From positions 1-64,000 of the forward strand of contig CANBSV010000002.1 in assembly GCA_947372225.1 (NCBI GenBank): a DNA stretch of 64,000 nt, given 5' to 3'. Below the pieces are notes generated by a model. That model did no database searches. It was not told the origin of the DNA and saw only the letters and a list, made by a program, of their open reading frames with translations. Shown here piece by piece: positions 25,268 to 33,482 of this stretch (the stretch's first letter is position 1; each line of letters opens with the position of its first letter). The DNA is from Burkholderiales bacterium. GTDB lineage: Bacteria; Pseudomonadota; Gammaproteobacteria; Burkholderiales; Burkholderiaceae_C. A program made the position numbers and the translations under genes.

Positions 25268-26185
25268 TTGAGCAAATTCAGCTCCGGTGATGTCGTCAGC
25301 CGGACGGGGCTGGTCGTCTCAGGCTTCGGACGGCACTACATCGTCGAATCAGACGCGGGCGAGCGCCTGGTGTGCCACCCTCGCGGCAAGAAAAGCCTTT
25401 GCGTCGTCGGCGATCGGGTTCGCTGGCAGGCCACGGGTGACGAGGGCGTGATCGAGGCGATGGAGCCTCGACGCAATCTGCTGTTCCGGCAAGATGAATC
25501 GAAGACCAAGGCGTTCGCCGCCAACTTGGACCAAGTGCTGGTCATGGTGGCCAGTGAGCCGGTGTTCAGTGAGTCGCAGTTGGCCCGCGCCCTGATCGCT
25601 GCCGAGAGCGCTGGTATCGAGGTGAGCATCCTGCTCAACAAGACCGATCTGCCGCAGATCGTGGCCGCACGGGCGCGACTGCAGCCTTATCGGGACATGG
25701 GCTACCGCGTGCTGGAAGTCGCACTCAAGACGCAACCCGAAGCATCGCGTGCCGTGCTTGTACCGTTGATGGACCAGCGCGCCTCGCTCGTGCTGGGGCC
25801 CAGCGGCACCGGCAAGAGCACGCTCATCAACCTGCTGGCTCCAGATGCGCGCGCGCAGGTCGGTGAGGTGTCGCAGGCGTTGAATTCCGGCCGCCACACG
25901 ACGACCTCGACGCAGTGGTACTGGCTGGACGCAGAACGCCGTACGGGGCTCATCGATTCACCCGGTTTCCAGGAGTTCGGGCTCAAGCAGATCGATGCGC
26001 AAAACCTGCCGGGGCTGATGCCAGATCTGCGCGATGCGGCCACGCAGTGCCGCTTCTACAACTGCACCCACCGCCAGGAACCCAACTGTGGCGTGCGTGA
26101 AGCGTTGGCGCGTGGCGAGATCAGCGAATCGCGGTACCGGATATACGGCGAAATTCGCCAGGAACTCGAAGGAACGCGCTGGTAG
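25268..26185 (+). CDS. rsgA: Ribosome small-subunit-dependent GTPase A
   Basis: A 305-residue circularly permuted GTPase that helps mature the 30S subunit. It has an N-terminal OB fold (GLVVSGFGRHYIVESDAG), G4 LLNKTDLP, G1 LVLGPSGTGKSTLIN, G2/G3 near TTTSTQWYW and DSPGFQEFG, and a C-terminal zinc knuckle (CRFYNCTHRQEPNCGV). The gene has no ATG or GTG that fits. The TTG at 25268 gives MSKFSSGDVV and is the only reasonable start, so initiation is probably weak and helped by the upstream protease gene. Confidence 0.95.
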   Translation: MSKFSSGDVVSRTGLVVSGFGRHYIVESDAGERLVCHPRGKKSLCVVGDRVRWQATGDEGVIEAMEPRRNLLFRQDESKTKAFAANLDQVLVMVASEPVFSESQLARALIAAESAGIEVSILLNKTDLPQIVAARARLQPYRDMGYRVLEVALKTQPEASRAVLVPLMDQRASLVLGPSGTGKSTLINLLAPDARAQVGEVSQALNSGRHTTTSTQWYWLDAERRTGLIDSPGFQEFGLKQIDAQNLPGLMPDLRDAATQCRFYNCTHRQEPNCGVREALARGEISESRYRIYGEIRQELEGTRW

Positions 26186-26223
26186 CGCGAACATCAAACC
26201 GGCCCCTTCCCGCCGCGCTGGGA

Positions 26224-27213
26224 TCAACCGATCAAGTTGGCCAGCGTGAGCAAGGCCAGCAGCAGCATCCACAGCACCACAGAGCGCCAGACCAGCCCCA
26301 CGATGCTTTGCAGGTGACCCGACACCGGCGGCACACCAGAGGTGGAACCGTCAGCTGCCAGATCATCAGCGCCGGCACCTCGCGTGAAGGTCTTGGAACG
26401 ATCCGGCGTCACGCCCGGCGCGGCCCGCCCGCCCAGTTGGACACCCACAGCACCAGCGGCGGCGGCCAGGATGACCCCTTCGTTGGGGTGTCGCCAGAGT
26501 TCACCGTCTCGCCGCCAACTGTTGATCGCCTCCTCGAAATTCCCCACCACGGCAAAGCCAAAGGCGGTGAGGCGCGCGGGAAAGTGATCCATTCTTGAAA
26601 ACAGCCTTTGCGAAAGCTTAAGCAGCCGTTCGTTGGTCGGCTCGTCCAAAGTCTCGCTTCTGTATCCCCAGTAACGGCTGGCGAATTCAGCCGTTCGGTA
26701 AAGGACGGCACCTGCCGGTCCCAACCCCAGCGCCGAGAGCACGACAAACCAGAAGAACACGCCGAACACATGGCGGTGAGCCGCGAGCAACGAGTGCTCG
26801 ATCACGTGGCGCAGCAACTCCGTGCGTGGCAGTTCGCTCATGTCCAGGTGGCGCCACTCCGTGAGCAAATTGCGCGCGGTGAATTCATCGTCACGCTCAA
26901 GCGCATCTCGAATGTCGGTGAAGTAGTGACTGAACTGGCGAAACCCCAAAGTGAGGTACAGCACTGCCACGTTCCACACCAGGCCCAGCAGCAAGCTGTA
27001 ATGCGCGACACCGGCATAAACAAGCCACACCAGCACGGCAGGCAACACGACAGTCGTCAACCAGACAACCCAGGCATGACGCTCTTGTCCAGCATCAAAG
27101 GTGTGCGCAGCCCAGCGCAACCATGCCGTCAAAGCGGCATGCACTGCGGTTCCGCGCTGCAGAGGCTTCAACTGCTCAAGTAGCAGCGCGAAGAGAACCG
27201 AAAACAGACTCAT
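26224..27213 (-). CDS. CobD/CbiB-family membrane protein
   Basis: A 329-residue protein with N-terminal (LFALLLEQLKPL), central and C-terminal hydrophobic segments. The architecture resembles CobD/CbiB, the adenosylcobinamide-phosphate synthase family: RDALERDDEFTARNLL, RHVIEHSLLAAHRHVFGVFFWFVVL and a C-terminal TM at LWMLLLALLTLANLIG. No other cobalamin gene is nearby. Stand-alone copies of this kind are widespread in Burkholderiales and their function is uncertain; a regulatory-protein-like (AmpE-like) role is another possibility. It is preceded by the Nudix gene on the same strand. Confidence 0.75.
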   Translation of the reverse strand: MSLFSVLFALLLEQLKPLQRGTAVHAALTAWLRWAAHTFDAGQERHAWVVWLTTVVLPAVLVWLVYAGVAHYSLLLGLVWNVAVLYLTLGFRQFSHYFTDIRDALERDDEFTARNLLTEWRHLDMSELPRTELLRHVIEHSLLAAHRHVFGVFFWFVVLSALGLGPAGAVLYRTAEFASRYWGYRSETLDEPTNERLLKLSQRLFSRMDHFPARLTAFGFAVVGNFEEAINSWRRDGELWRHPNEGVILAAAAGAVGVQLGGRAAPGVTPDRSKTFTRGAGADDLAADGSTSGVPPVSGHLQSIVGLVWRSVVLWMLLLALLTLANLIG

Positions 27214-27245
27214 GTCGCCCGATGATACCGACCGACTTTGCTGGG

Positions 27246-27920
27246 TCAGGCAGACAGAAAGCGATAGAGATTTCGAAGCATTGCCGCGGTAGCTCCCCAG
27301 ATGAAGTGGCTGGGCGCATCCTGCGACGGCCATGGCATCGAGAAGAACTCCCTGGCCTCGTCGCCAGCGCCCACAGCATGCCGCCGGTGGTGCGCGGGGC
27401 TCATCAGAAAGGCCAGCGGAACTTCGAAAACTTCCGAGACCTCGGATGGATCCAGGCGCAGCGTGAAGTCAGGCCGGACGATCCCGACCACCGGGGTCAC
27501 GATGTAGCTGGTGACGGTGGTGTAAGTCGGCATGGACCCCAGCACCTGAACATCGTGCGCTGCCAGCCCGATCTCTTCCTCAGCCTCGCGCAGCGCTGTC
27601 TCGACCGGTGACAGATCGTGGGGTTCCGCACGCCCTCCGGGGAAGCTGATCTGTCCAGCGTGGTCGCTCAAGTGCTCGGCGCGCCGTGTCAGCAGCACGG
27701 TCACACCGGTATCACGTTCGAGCAGCGGCACCAATACCGAGGCGTGGGCCGGTGATCGCTGGCTCAGCGACCTCTCAACCCGTAGTTCAGGGGTCCAGGC
27801 CAGCGACTTCGCAAACCGCTCACGCAACGCGCCCGCCGAGAGCCGCTCAAGAGGCACTGCCGGCAGGTGATCGTCGACGGCGAGCACCGGCGATTGCAGC
27901 GGGTCGAAGGGATGAGCCAT
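27246..27920 (-). CDS. CoA pyrophosphatase-type Nudix hydrolase
   Basis: A 224-residue Nudix hydrolase. The Nudix box is GGRAEPHDLSPVETALREAEEEIGL, preceded by the CoA-family signature (LLTRRAEHLSDHAGQISFPGGR). It resembles coenzyme A diphosphatase (NudL/YeaB) more than generic MutT proteins. The C-terminal APSHFIWGATAAMLRNL helix is typical. The reaction is likely cleavage of CoA or short acyl-CoA to 3',5'-ADP and acyl-phosphopantetheine. It lies 73 nt downstream of rplS on the same strand, but a strong terminator separates them. Confidence 0.88.
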   Translation of the reverse strand: MAHPFDPLQSPVLAVDDHLPAVPLERLSAGALRERFAKSLAWTPELRVERSLSQRSPAHASVLVPLLERDTGVTVLLTRRAEHLSDHAGQISFPGGRAEPHDLSPVETALREAEEEIGLAAHDVQVLGSMPTYTTVTSYIVTPVVGIVRPDFTLRLDPSEVSEVFEVPLAFLMSPAHHRRHAVGAGDEAREFFSMPWPSQDAPSHFIWGATAAMLRNLYRFLSA

Positions 27921-27934
27921 GGGATGAGTAATTG

Positions 27935-27960
27935 AAAAAGCCGCCTCGTGAGGCGGCTTT
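27935..27960 (-). terminator. Terminator of the rpsP-rimM-trmD-rplS operon
   Basis: On the reverse strand a 10-bp perfect stem (AAAGCCGCCT/AGGCGGCTTT) with a 4-nt CACG loop is followed by TTTTTC. It lies 33 nt after the rplS stop. Confidence 0.9.
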
Positions 27961-27992
27961 GGAAGTCAGGCAAAAACGCCGGACCCTCGAGA

Positions 27993-28346
27993 TCAGCCCA
28001 GCTTTTCCTTGATGCGAGCCGACTTGCCCGAGCGCTCGCGCAGGTAGTACAGCTTGGCGCGGCGAACATCACCACGACGCTTGACTTCAATTGATGCGAT
28101 CAGCGGGCTATAAAGCTGGAAAGTGCGTTCGACACCCTCGCCGCTGGAAATCTTGCGAGCGATGAAGCTCGAATTGAGGCCGCGATTGCGCTTGGCAATG
28201 ACCACGCCCTCATAGGCCTGGACCCGCTTGCGCGTGCCTTCAACCACGTTGACGTTGACGATGACGGTGTCGCCGGGCGAAAAGTCGGGAATCGTCTTAT
28301 TGAGACGGGTGATTTCCTCTTGCTCGAGGGTTTGAATCAGGTTCAT
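27993..28346 (-). CDS. rplS: 50S ribosomal protein L19
   Basis: A 117-residue ribosomal protein at the 30S-50S interface. It contains the L19 hallmarks DTVIVNVNVVEGTRKRVQAYEGVVIAKRNRG and VERTFQLYSPLIASIEVKRRGDVRRAKLYYLRER. GGAGA precedes the ATG. It is the last gene of the rpsP operon, separated from trmD by 111 nt. Confidence 0.98.
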   Translation of the reverse strand: MNLIQTLEQEEITRLNKTIPDFSPGDTVIVNVNVVEGTRKRVQAYEGVVIAKRNRGLNSSFIARKISSGEGVERTFQLYSPLIASIEVKRRGDVRRAKLYYLRERSGKSARIKEKLG

Positions 28347-28457
28347 GTCTTCTCCATGCGATCTTGCCCGCGTGTGTTGGCAATATTGGGAACCCGGATA
28401 CAGGCACTACATGAGCAGGGCGCTGATGCCGGACGCGGCAGAGGATCGAAAAGCCTT

Positions 28458-29216
28458 CTAGTGTAACCGCAGAGTTTCCAGAAATAACTCGTCTTGTTGA
28501 CTCAATCGCCCAGCACCTCGAGCCACAACAATCAGATCAGGGCGTCGCTGTGCCGTCAGCGCCAAGGACTGCTCCCGACGCCAGCGCGCGATGAGGGCGT
28601 GGTTTCCGGATAGCAGCACCGGCGGAGTTGGAACCGCGCCGTCCTCAGTCAACAAAAGTTCCGGCCGGCTGTAGTGCGGGCCTTCAAGCAGTCCGTCTGA
28701 AAAACTGTCCTGTTGATGGGACTGCGAATCACCAAGCACGCCATCTTGCAAGCGGGCCACGGCGTCCAGCAAGGCCAGCGCAGGCAGTTCACCTCCTGAC
28801 AAAACAAAGTCACCGAGGCTCAGTTCGAGGTCGACGTGACGATCGAGAAATCGTTGATCGATTCCCTCGTATCGTCCGCATAGCAGAACGGCGCCCGAGC
28901 CATTGGCGAATTCGGAAACCACCTGCTGATCGATTTTTCGCCCCGTGGGCGTGAAATGAACCACCGGCCTGCCATCTGACGGTTCGTCCTCACGAATGGC
29001 GGCCAGCGCGCGCTCAAGCGGTTCGGCCAGCAAGACCATCCCGGGCCCGCCGCCGTAGGGCCGGTCGTCCACACGACGGTATTGCCCATCGGCGAAGTCA
29101 CGCAACGGCCAAAGCCGAACATCCACCTGCGCAGACTCAAAGGCCCGACGCGTGATGCCGTGGATCAGATGCGGCGCGAAGAGTTCGGGGAAAAGGGTGA
29201 TGACGTCAAACCGCAT
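28458..29216 (-). CDS. trmD: tRNA (guanine-37-N1)-methyltransferase
   Basis: A 252-residue SPOUT-class enzyme that methylates G37 of tRNAs reading CNN codons to prevent frameshifting. The N-terminus MRFDVITLFPELFAPHL is typical. The trefoil-knot SAM site is seen in VLLCGRYEGIDQRFL and in LGDFVLSGGELPALALLDAVARL. The C-terminus contains the tRNA-binding helical region. It sits 17 nt after rimM. Confidence 0.97.
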   Translation of the reverse strand: MRFDVITLFPELFAPHLIHGITRRAFESAQVDVRLWPLRDFADGQYRRVDDRPYGGGPGMVLLAEPLERALAAIREDEPSDGRPVVHFTPTGRKIDQQVVSEFANGSGAVLLCGRYEGIDQRFLDRHVDLELSLGDFVLSGGELPALALLDAVARLQDGVLGDSQSHQQDSFSDGLLEGPHYSRPELLLTEDGAVPTPPVLLSGNHALIARWRREQSLALTAQRRPDLIVVARGAGRLSQQDELFLETLRLH

Positions 29217-29233
29217 AGCGCCACCCAGGCCGA

Positions 29234-29818
29234 TCAGTAATCGAGACCCCAGTCAACGCTGATGCGCCGCTGAGGCAGGCTTACCGAGTCAATGAATGCT
29301 GCAACGAAGGGAATGAGCCGCTCCTCAGCCGCTTCTGACGCTCCGACGGGTAACACTCGAATCACACTGTGCGGGCCGGTGTCGATCAGCCCCACCACGT
29401 CTCCGAGGTGCACGCCCTCGCGGTTGAACACGGCCAACCCAAGCAGATCGACCCAGTAAAACTCATCCGGGCCGGCTGTAGGGAAACTGCCCCGAGAGAT
29501 GAACAGGCGCGCGCCTCGCAATCCCTCAGCACCGGCCCGATCGGACACGTCCTGTGCCTGAGCCACGACGCCGTCCCCATGGTTTTTAACCGCTACGATC
29601 TTGAGCAGCGCGGGCAAGTCGGCGGTCCTGATGCTCGCACCGGGGCCCGCCGACTCGGAGGGCTTCACAAACCACCGGCGCGAAGAAAACAGCGCCTGAG
29701 GATCCGAGGAAAACGGCTTGACCTTGAACCAGCCCTTGACGCCCCAAGCATCGGTGATGCAACCGACTTCAATGGCATCCTCTGGCCAGACCAGCGCGCC
29801 CTGGCCAGCGTCATCCAT
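29234..29818 (-). CDS. rimM: Ribosome maturation factor RimM
   Basis: A 194-residue 16S rRNA processing factor that binds S19 in the assembling 30S head. The N-terminal RimM domain (EVGCITDAWGVKGWFKVKPFSSDPQAL) is followed by a PRC-barrel-like C-terminal half (DEFYWVDLLGLAVFNREGVHLGDVVG). It is placed between rpsP (8 nt upstream) and trmD in the conserved operon. Confidence 0.96.
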   Translation of the reverse strand: MDDAGQGALVWPEDAIEVGCITDAWGVKGWFKVKPFSSDPQALFSSRRWFVKPSESAGPGASIRTADLPALLKIVAVKNHGDGVVAQAQDVSDRAGAEGLRGARLFISRGSFPTAGPDEFYWVDLLGLAVFNREGVHLGDVVGLIDTGPHSVIRVLPVGASEAAEERLIPFVAAFIDSVSLPQRRISVDWGLDY

Positions 29819-29826
29819 GGGCAGAT

Positions 29827-30078
29827 TTAGACAGCCGAAGCTTTGGCCTGATCGATGAGGCGGGCCACCGTCGGAGACATCTGGGCGCCATTGCCTGTCC
29901 AGTATTCGACACGATCGAACGCCACACGCAAAGGCTGCTCGGCACCTGAGGCGACCGGGTTGTAAAAACCGACTCGCTCAATGAATCGGCCATCGCGACG
30001 AACGCGAGAGTCAGCCACGACGATGTTGAAAAAAGGGCGCTTTTTGGCGCCGCCACGAGCAAGTCGAATCACAACCAC
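29827..30078 (-). CDS. rpsP: 30S ribosomal protein S16
   Basis: An 83-residue ribosomal protein with the S16 signature VVIRLARGGAKKRPFFNIVVADSRVRRDGRFIERVGFYNP. The start is GTG at 30078 (MVVIRLARGG), preceded by AAGGA six bases upstream; ATG codons further upstream would add unrelated residues. It heads the rpsP-rimM-trmD-rplS operon. Confidence 0.97.
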   Translation of the reverse strand: MVVIRLARGGAKKRPFFNIVVADSRVRRDGRFIERVGFYNPVASGAEQPLRVAFDRVEYWTGNGAQMSPTVARLIDQAKASAV

Positions 30079-30252
30079 GATGTTTCCTTGAATGATGGGT
30101 TGCCCGCCGCATCCGGGAGACACTCCGGTCGAGCAGAACAGAAAAACGGACCGCCATGAGGCCGCCAAAAAATCCGTGCCGTAGATACGCCGTGCCTCAC
30201 GCCCCAGCAAACGCCGATGGCAAGCGAGTGACAGCCGTCACGAGAACCCTCG

Positions 30253-30258
30253 ATTGTA
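30253..30258 (-). promoter_or_regulatory. Candidate -10 element (TACAAT) for the rpsP operon
   Basis: On the reverse strand, GTTTACAATCG lies about 175 nt before the rpsP start in the 288-nt gap to the TM2 gene. If used, it gives an unusually long leader of about 168 nt. No obvious ORF or well-formed RNA was recognised in the rest of that gap. Confidence 0.35.
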
Positions 30259-30366
30259 AACTGGCACTTCACCAATGCCTAACACCGTGACATCAACTCC
30301 AACCCAACCCCACCACACTTTGATTGCACCCTCCAATGTTCCGTCCAGCTTCCGAGGGCAGGTTTG

Positions 30367-30870
30367 ATGGGCCCTCGGACATCACCCAAGTCCGCCTCAA
30401 AGTCGAAGGTCTGGGCCACTTGGATCGCCATCGTTGGTGGAAGTTTGGGCTGGCATCGTTTTTACCTGCACGGCTTTCGGGACGTCACGGGCTGGCTTTA
30501 TCCGGCGCCGACTCTCATCGGGATTTATGGCGTGATGCGCATGCGCTCGCTGGGGCAGGATGATCAAATCGCCTGGCTACTGATTCCGCTATTGGGTTGC
30601 ACGATTTCAACCGCAATGCTCATGGCGATCATTTACGGGCTGACATCCGATCAGAAATGGAATGCTCGCTTCAATCCGAACTCGCCAGAGCCGGACAGTG
30701 GTTTGGGTGCCGTTCTCGGTGTGATGCTGGCCCTCCTGGTTGGCTCCGGGGTACTGATGGCCACGATCGCATTTGCGGCTCAGCGCTACTTCGAGCACCA
30801 GGCTGACGCCGACGTCAGCAAACCTGCTCAATCACCTGCCCCGAAACCGCGGGCAGCAGCAATCGGATAG
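30367..30870 (+). CDS. TM2-domain membrane protein
   Basis: A 167-residue protein. The N-terminal portion has the TM2 signature (AIVGGSLGWHRFYLHG) followed by three to four hydrophobic segments (LIGIYGVMRM, WLLIPLLGCTISTAMLMAIIYGL, LGAVLGVMLALLVGSGVLMATIAF). The C-terminus is Ala/Pro-rich (SKPAQSPAPKPRAAAIG). The last 56 nt overlap the convergent folK gene, so part of the tail is read on both strands. The ATG at 30367 follows an AGG sequence. TM2 proteins have no known common function. Confidence 0.78.
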   Translation: MGPRTSPKSASKSKVWATWIAIVGGSLGWHRFYLHGFRDVTGWLYPAPTLIGIYGVMRMRSLGQDDQIAWLLIPLLGCTISTAMLMAIIYGLTSDQKWNARFNPNSPEPDSGLGAVLGVMLALLVGSGVLMATIAFAAQRYFEHQADADVSKPAQSPAPKPRAAAIG

Positions 30871-31297
30871 CGCCTCGACCGGGAATGACCAGATCCGGCG
30901 CCAGCGCTGCCAGAGGCAGCAGTACGAAGGCTCTTTCTTGCAAGCGCGGATGAGGAATCGTCAGATCAGCACTGTTCATGACCACCTGGCCGTGAAGCAG
31001 CAGATCAAGGTCCAAGGTGCGCGGTGAATTGCGGTAGGGGCGCTCGCGGCCATGCAGTTCCTCGATGCGGTGGAGTTCAGCCAGCACCGAGTGTGGAGAT
31101 AGCGAGGAATCGAAGCATGCGACCGCGTTGAGAAAGTCAGGTCCGCTCGCATCGACAGGCCTGCTTTTGAACCACGGGGAGCAGCGGTGTCCATGGGTAC
31201 CTGGCAGTCGCCGCAAATCGGCGTAAGCGGCGTCCAGTGTTGAGCGCACATCACCAAGGTTGGCGCCCAAGCCGACGTAGACAGTTACCTCAATCAC
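30815..31297 (-). CDS. folK: 2-amino-4-hydroxy-6-hydroxymethyldihydropteridine diphosphokinase
   Basis: A 160-residue folate-pathway enzyme that pyrophosphorylates 6-hydroxymethyl-7,8-dihydropterin. It has the family motifs YVGLGANLGD at the N-terminus, the active-site ERPYRNSPRTLDLDLLL and the conserved IPHPRLQERAFVLLPLAAL. The start is GTG at 31297, overlapping the pcnB stop (GTGA). It is the last of the hda-HAD-pcnB-folK unit. Its 3' end overlaps the TM2 gene by 56 nt. Confidence 0.95.
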   Translation of the reverse strand: MIEVTVYVGLGANLGDVRSTLDAAYADLRRLPGTHGHRCSPWFKSRPVDASGPDFLNAVACFDSSLSPHSVLAELHRIEELHGRERPYRNSPRTLDLDLLLHGQVVMNSADLTIPHPRLQERAFVLLPLAALAPDLVIPGRGAIRLLLPAVSGQVIEQVC

Positions 31298-32817
31298 GAG
31301 GGCATGTCACTGCCTTGGTCGGGCCCACCACCGTCAGCTGCGGGTTTGCGCCGCCGGCGGCGACGCTTCTTGACGGGATCGACAGGCGGGGCCAACGCTT
31401 CGCCGGGTGGTGGGTTGTGGCGACGTGCAACATCCTGCTCGCGCGCCACATCCATGAGGCGCCGCCGCTCATCTTCGTCGGCCAGAGAAAAATCTTCCCA
31501 CCAACGAGCCAAGTCCGCCGCCACTTCGCCCGCATCGGCACGCAGGCGCAGGAAGTCAAAACCGGCGCGAAACCGTGACTGCTCCACCAGCGTGAACGGT
31601 GCATTGCCCACCCGTCGCTCAAAGCGAGGCTGCATCAGCCAGATCTCGCGCATGTCGCCGGCCAGTTTTCCGCGACCGGAAATATCGCCGATGCGCGCAT
31701 CAAATACCGCTTCCACCGCCTGTTGCAGCGCGGCGAATGCAGGCTCACCTGAGCCCTTGAGCTGCTCCCACCGCGACTGCACCTCGGACCACAGCATGCA
31801 AGCGAGCATGAAGCTCGGCGCCACCGGCTTGCCTTCGGACACGCGCCTGTCGGTGTCGGCAAGAGCGAGTCGCACGAACTCACGATGCGCCATGCTGTCT
31901 CGGGATTCATCCCACAACGTGTCAAGAACAGGGAACGTGCCACGGTGCAGCCCCTGCTTGCGCAACTCATCCAGACTCGCCAGCGAGTGTCCCGTCTGCA
32001 ACAGCTTGATCATTTCGTCGAAAAGACGAGACTGCGGCACGTTTTCAAGCAATGTCGACATCGCCTGAATGGGCGCACGCGTCTTGGCTTCGATCTCGAA
32101 GCCCAGCTTCGCAGCGAAGCGAACCGCGCGCACGATGCGCACGGGGTCCTCGCGGTAACGGGTCTCCGGATCGCCAATCATGCGCAGCAACTTCTTTTTG
32201 GCGTCCTTGATGCCACTGTGATAGTCAACCACGATCTCACGAACCGGGTCGTAGTACATCGCGTTGACCGTGAAGTCGCGCCTTGCAGCGTCTTCGATTT
32301 GCGGCCCCCACACGTTGTCACGCAACACCCTTCCCTCGGCATCGACCACATGACTCTTGCCAGCCATCTCGCCTTTGGAGGTCTTTTCGTTTCCCGCCAC
32401 CTGATCGGCAGCAGACGCGTCCATCAGAGCCCGGAAGGTCGAAACCTCGATGACTTCGCTCAGCCCGAGCTCTTGACGACCACGACCGAAAACCACGTGC
32501 ACGATGCGGAACCGACGGCCAATGATGAACGCACGCCTGAACAGCGACTTGACCTGCTCCGGTGTGGCGTCGGTGGCCACATCGAAGTCCTTTGGACGCA
32601 ACCCGAGAAGCAGGTCTCGAACCGCCCCACCCACGATGTAGGCCTCGTGCCCGGCATCGACCAATGTCTGCACCACCTTGAGGGCACGGTGATCGACCAG
32701 CGCGGCGTCGATCTGGTGATCCGCCTTGGCCACCTCGACGCGTTTGCCGTGAGAAGCCTTCGCCACCATCATCTTGGCTGGCTTGCCCATGAGCTTGTCG
32801 AGAAACTTCTTGATCAT
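31294..32817 (-). CDS. pcnB: Poly(A) polymerase I
   Basis: A 507-residue nucleotidyltransferase-superfamily enzyme that adds poly(A) tails to RNA, promoting decay. The catalytic region is AYIVGGAVRDLLLGLRPKDFDVATDATPEQVK (the DxD of DFDVAT). The RNA-binding neck is RREDPVRIVRAVRFAAKLGF-like. A very basic C-terminal tail (VKKRRRRRRKPAADGG) is a PcnB rather than a CCA-adding-enzyme trait. The ATG at 32817 overlaps the HAD stop as ATGA. It is coupled to hda and the HAD gene upstream and folK downstream. Confidence 0.94.
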   Translation of the reverse strand: MIKKFLDKLMGKPAKMMVAKASHGKRVEVAKADHQIDAALVDHRALKVVQTLVDAGHEAYIVGGAVRDLLLGLRPKDFDVATDATPEQVKSLFRRAFIIGRRFRIVHVVFGRGRQELGLSEVIEVSTFRALMDASAADQVAGNEKTSKGEMAGKSHVVDAEGRVLRDNVWGPQIEDAARRDFTVNAMYYDPVREIVVDYHSGIKDAKKKLLRMIGDPETRYREDPVRIVRAVRFAAKLGFEIEAKTRAPIQAMSTLLENVPQSRLFDEMIKLLQTGHSLASLDELRKQGLHRGTFPVLDTLWDESRDSMAHREFVRLALADTDRRVSEGKPVAPSFMLACMLWSEVQSRWEQLKGSGEPAFAALQQAVEAVFDARIGDISGRGKLAGDMREIWLMQPRFERRVGNAPFTLVEQSRFRAGFDFLRLRADAGEVAADLARWWEDFSLADEDERRRLMDVAREQDVARRHNPPPGEALAPPVDPVKKRRRRRRKPAADGGGPDQGSDMPS

Positions 32818-33482
32818 GTGAACAGGTTCAGAGTGCGCCACCCCCGCTGGACGGCGAGCGCTGACAGCGCGGGGGATGGGTTGGTGGCCACAGGATCGGT
32901 GGCTTTTTCGAGCAGGGGCAGGTCATTGACCGAATCGCTGTAGACCGTGACCCGCCCGAAGTCACCCCACGACGCACCTTGCGCAGCCAGCCATTCGCCA
33001 ACCCGCAGGACTTTGCCCTCGCGGTAACTGGGGGTGCCCTGGATACGCCCGGTGATGCTACCGCGCGCATCGCGCTCGAGTCTCGTGGCGATCAAATGCT
33101 CAATGCCGAAGGCCTGTGCAATCGGCGCGGTCACGAACTCGTTGGTGGCAGTGACCAGCGCCACGCGGTCGCCATCAGCCTGATGCCGGCGCACCAGGTT
33201 GAGGGCAGTGTCGCGAAGATGATGAGCAATCACGCGCTCCATGAACAAGCGATGGGCCACGCCGAGCTCCTCCCAACTGCGCTGGCGCAGCGGACGAGTC
33301 GCGAACTCGATGTAGCCGTGAACATCAAGCTCACCCGCCTTGTACTGGGCAAAGAATCGGTCGTTGCCGAGCCGGAAACTGGGTTCGTCGACCCACCCCA
33401 GAGAAATCACGAACTCGCCCCATGCATGGTCCGAGTCGATCGGCAGCAAGGTGTCGTCAAGATCAAAAAGGCACAGGTTCAC
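32814..33482 (-). CDS. HAD-superfamily (subfamily IB, SerB-like) phosphatase
   Basis: A 222-residue hydrolase. Motif I is FDLDDTLLPIDSDHAW with nucleophile D7 and acid/base D9. Motif II is in ALVTATNEF, and motifs III/IV are the lysine of YREGKVLRV and YSDSVNDLPLL. The cap is helical, as in the HAD-IB group (phosphoserine phosphatase-like). The substrate is unknown. The start is GTG at 33482, overlapping the hda stop (GTGA). It is coupled to both neighbours. Confidence 0.9.
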   Translation of the reverse strand: MNLCLFDLDDTLLPIDSDHAWGEFVISLGWVDEPSFRLGNDRFFAQYKAGELDVHGYIEFATRPLRQRSWEELGVAHRLFMERVIAHHLRDTALNLVRRHQADGDRVALVTATNEFVTAPIAQAFGIEHLIATRLERDARGSITGRIQGTPSYREGKVLRVGEWLAAQGASWGDFGRVTVYSDSVNDLPLLEKATDPVATNPSPALSALAVQRGWRTLNLFT

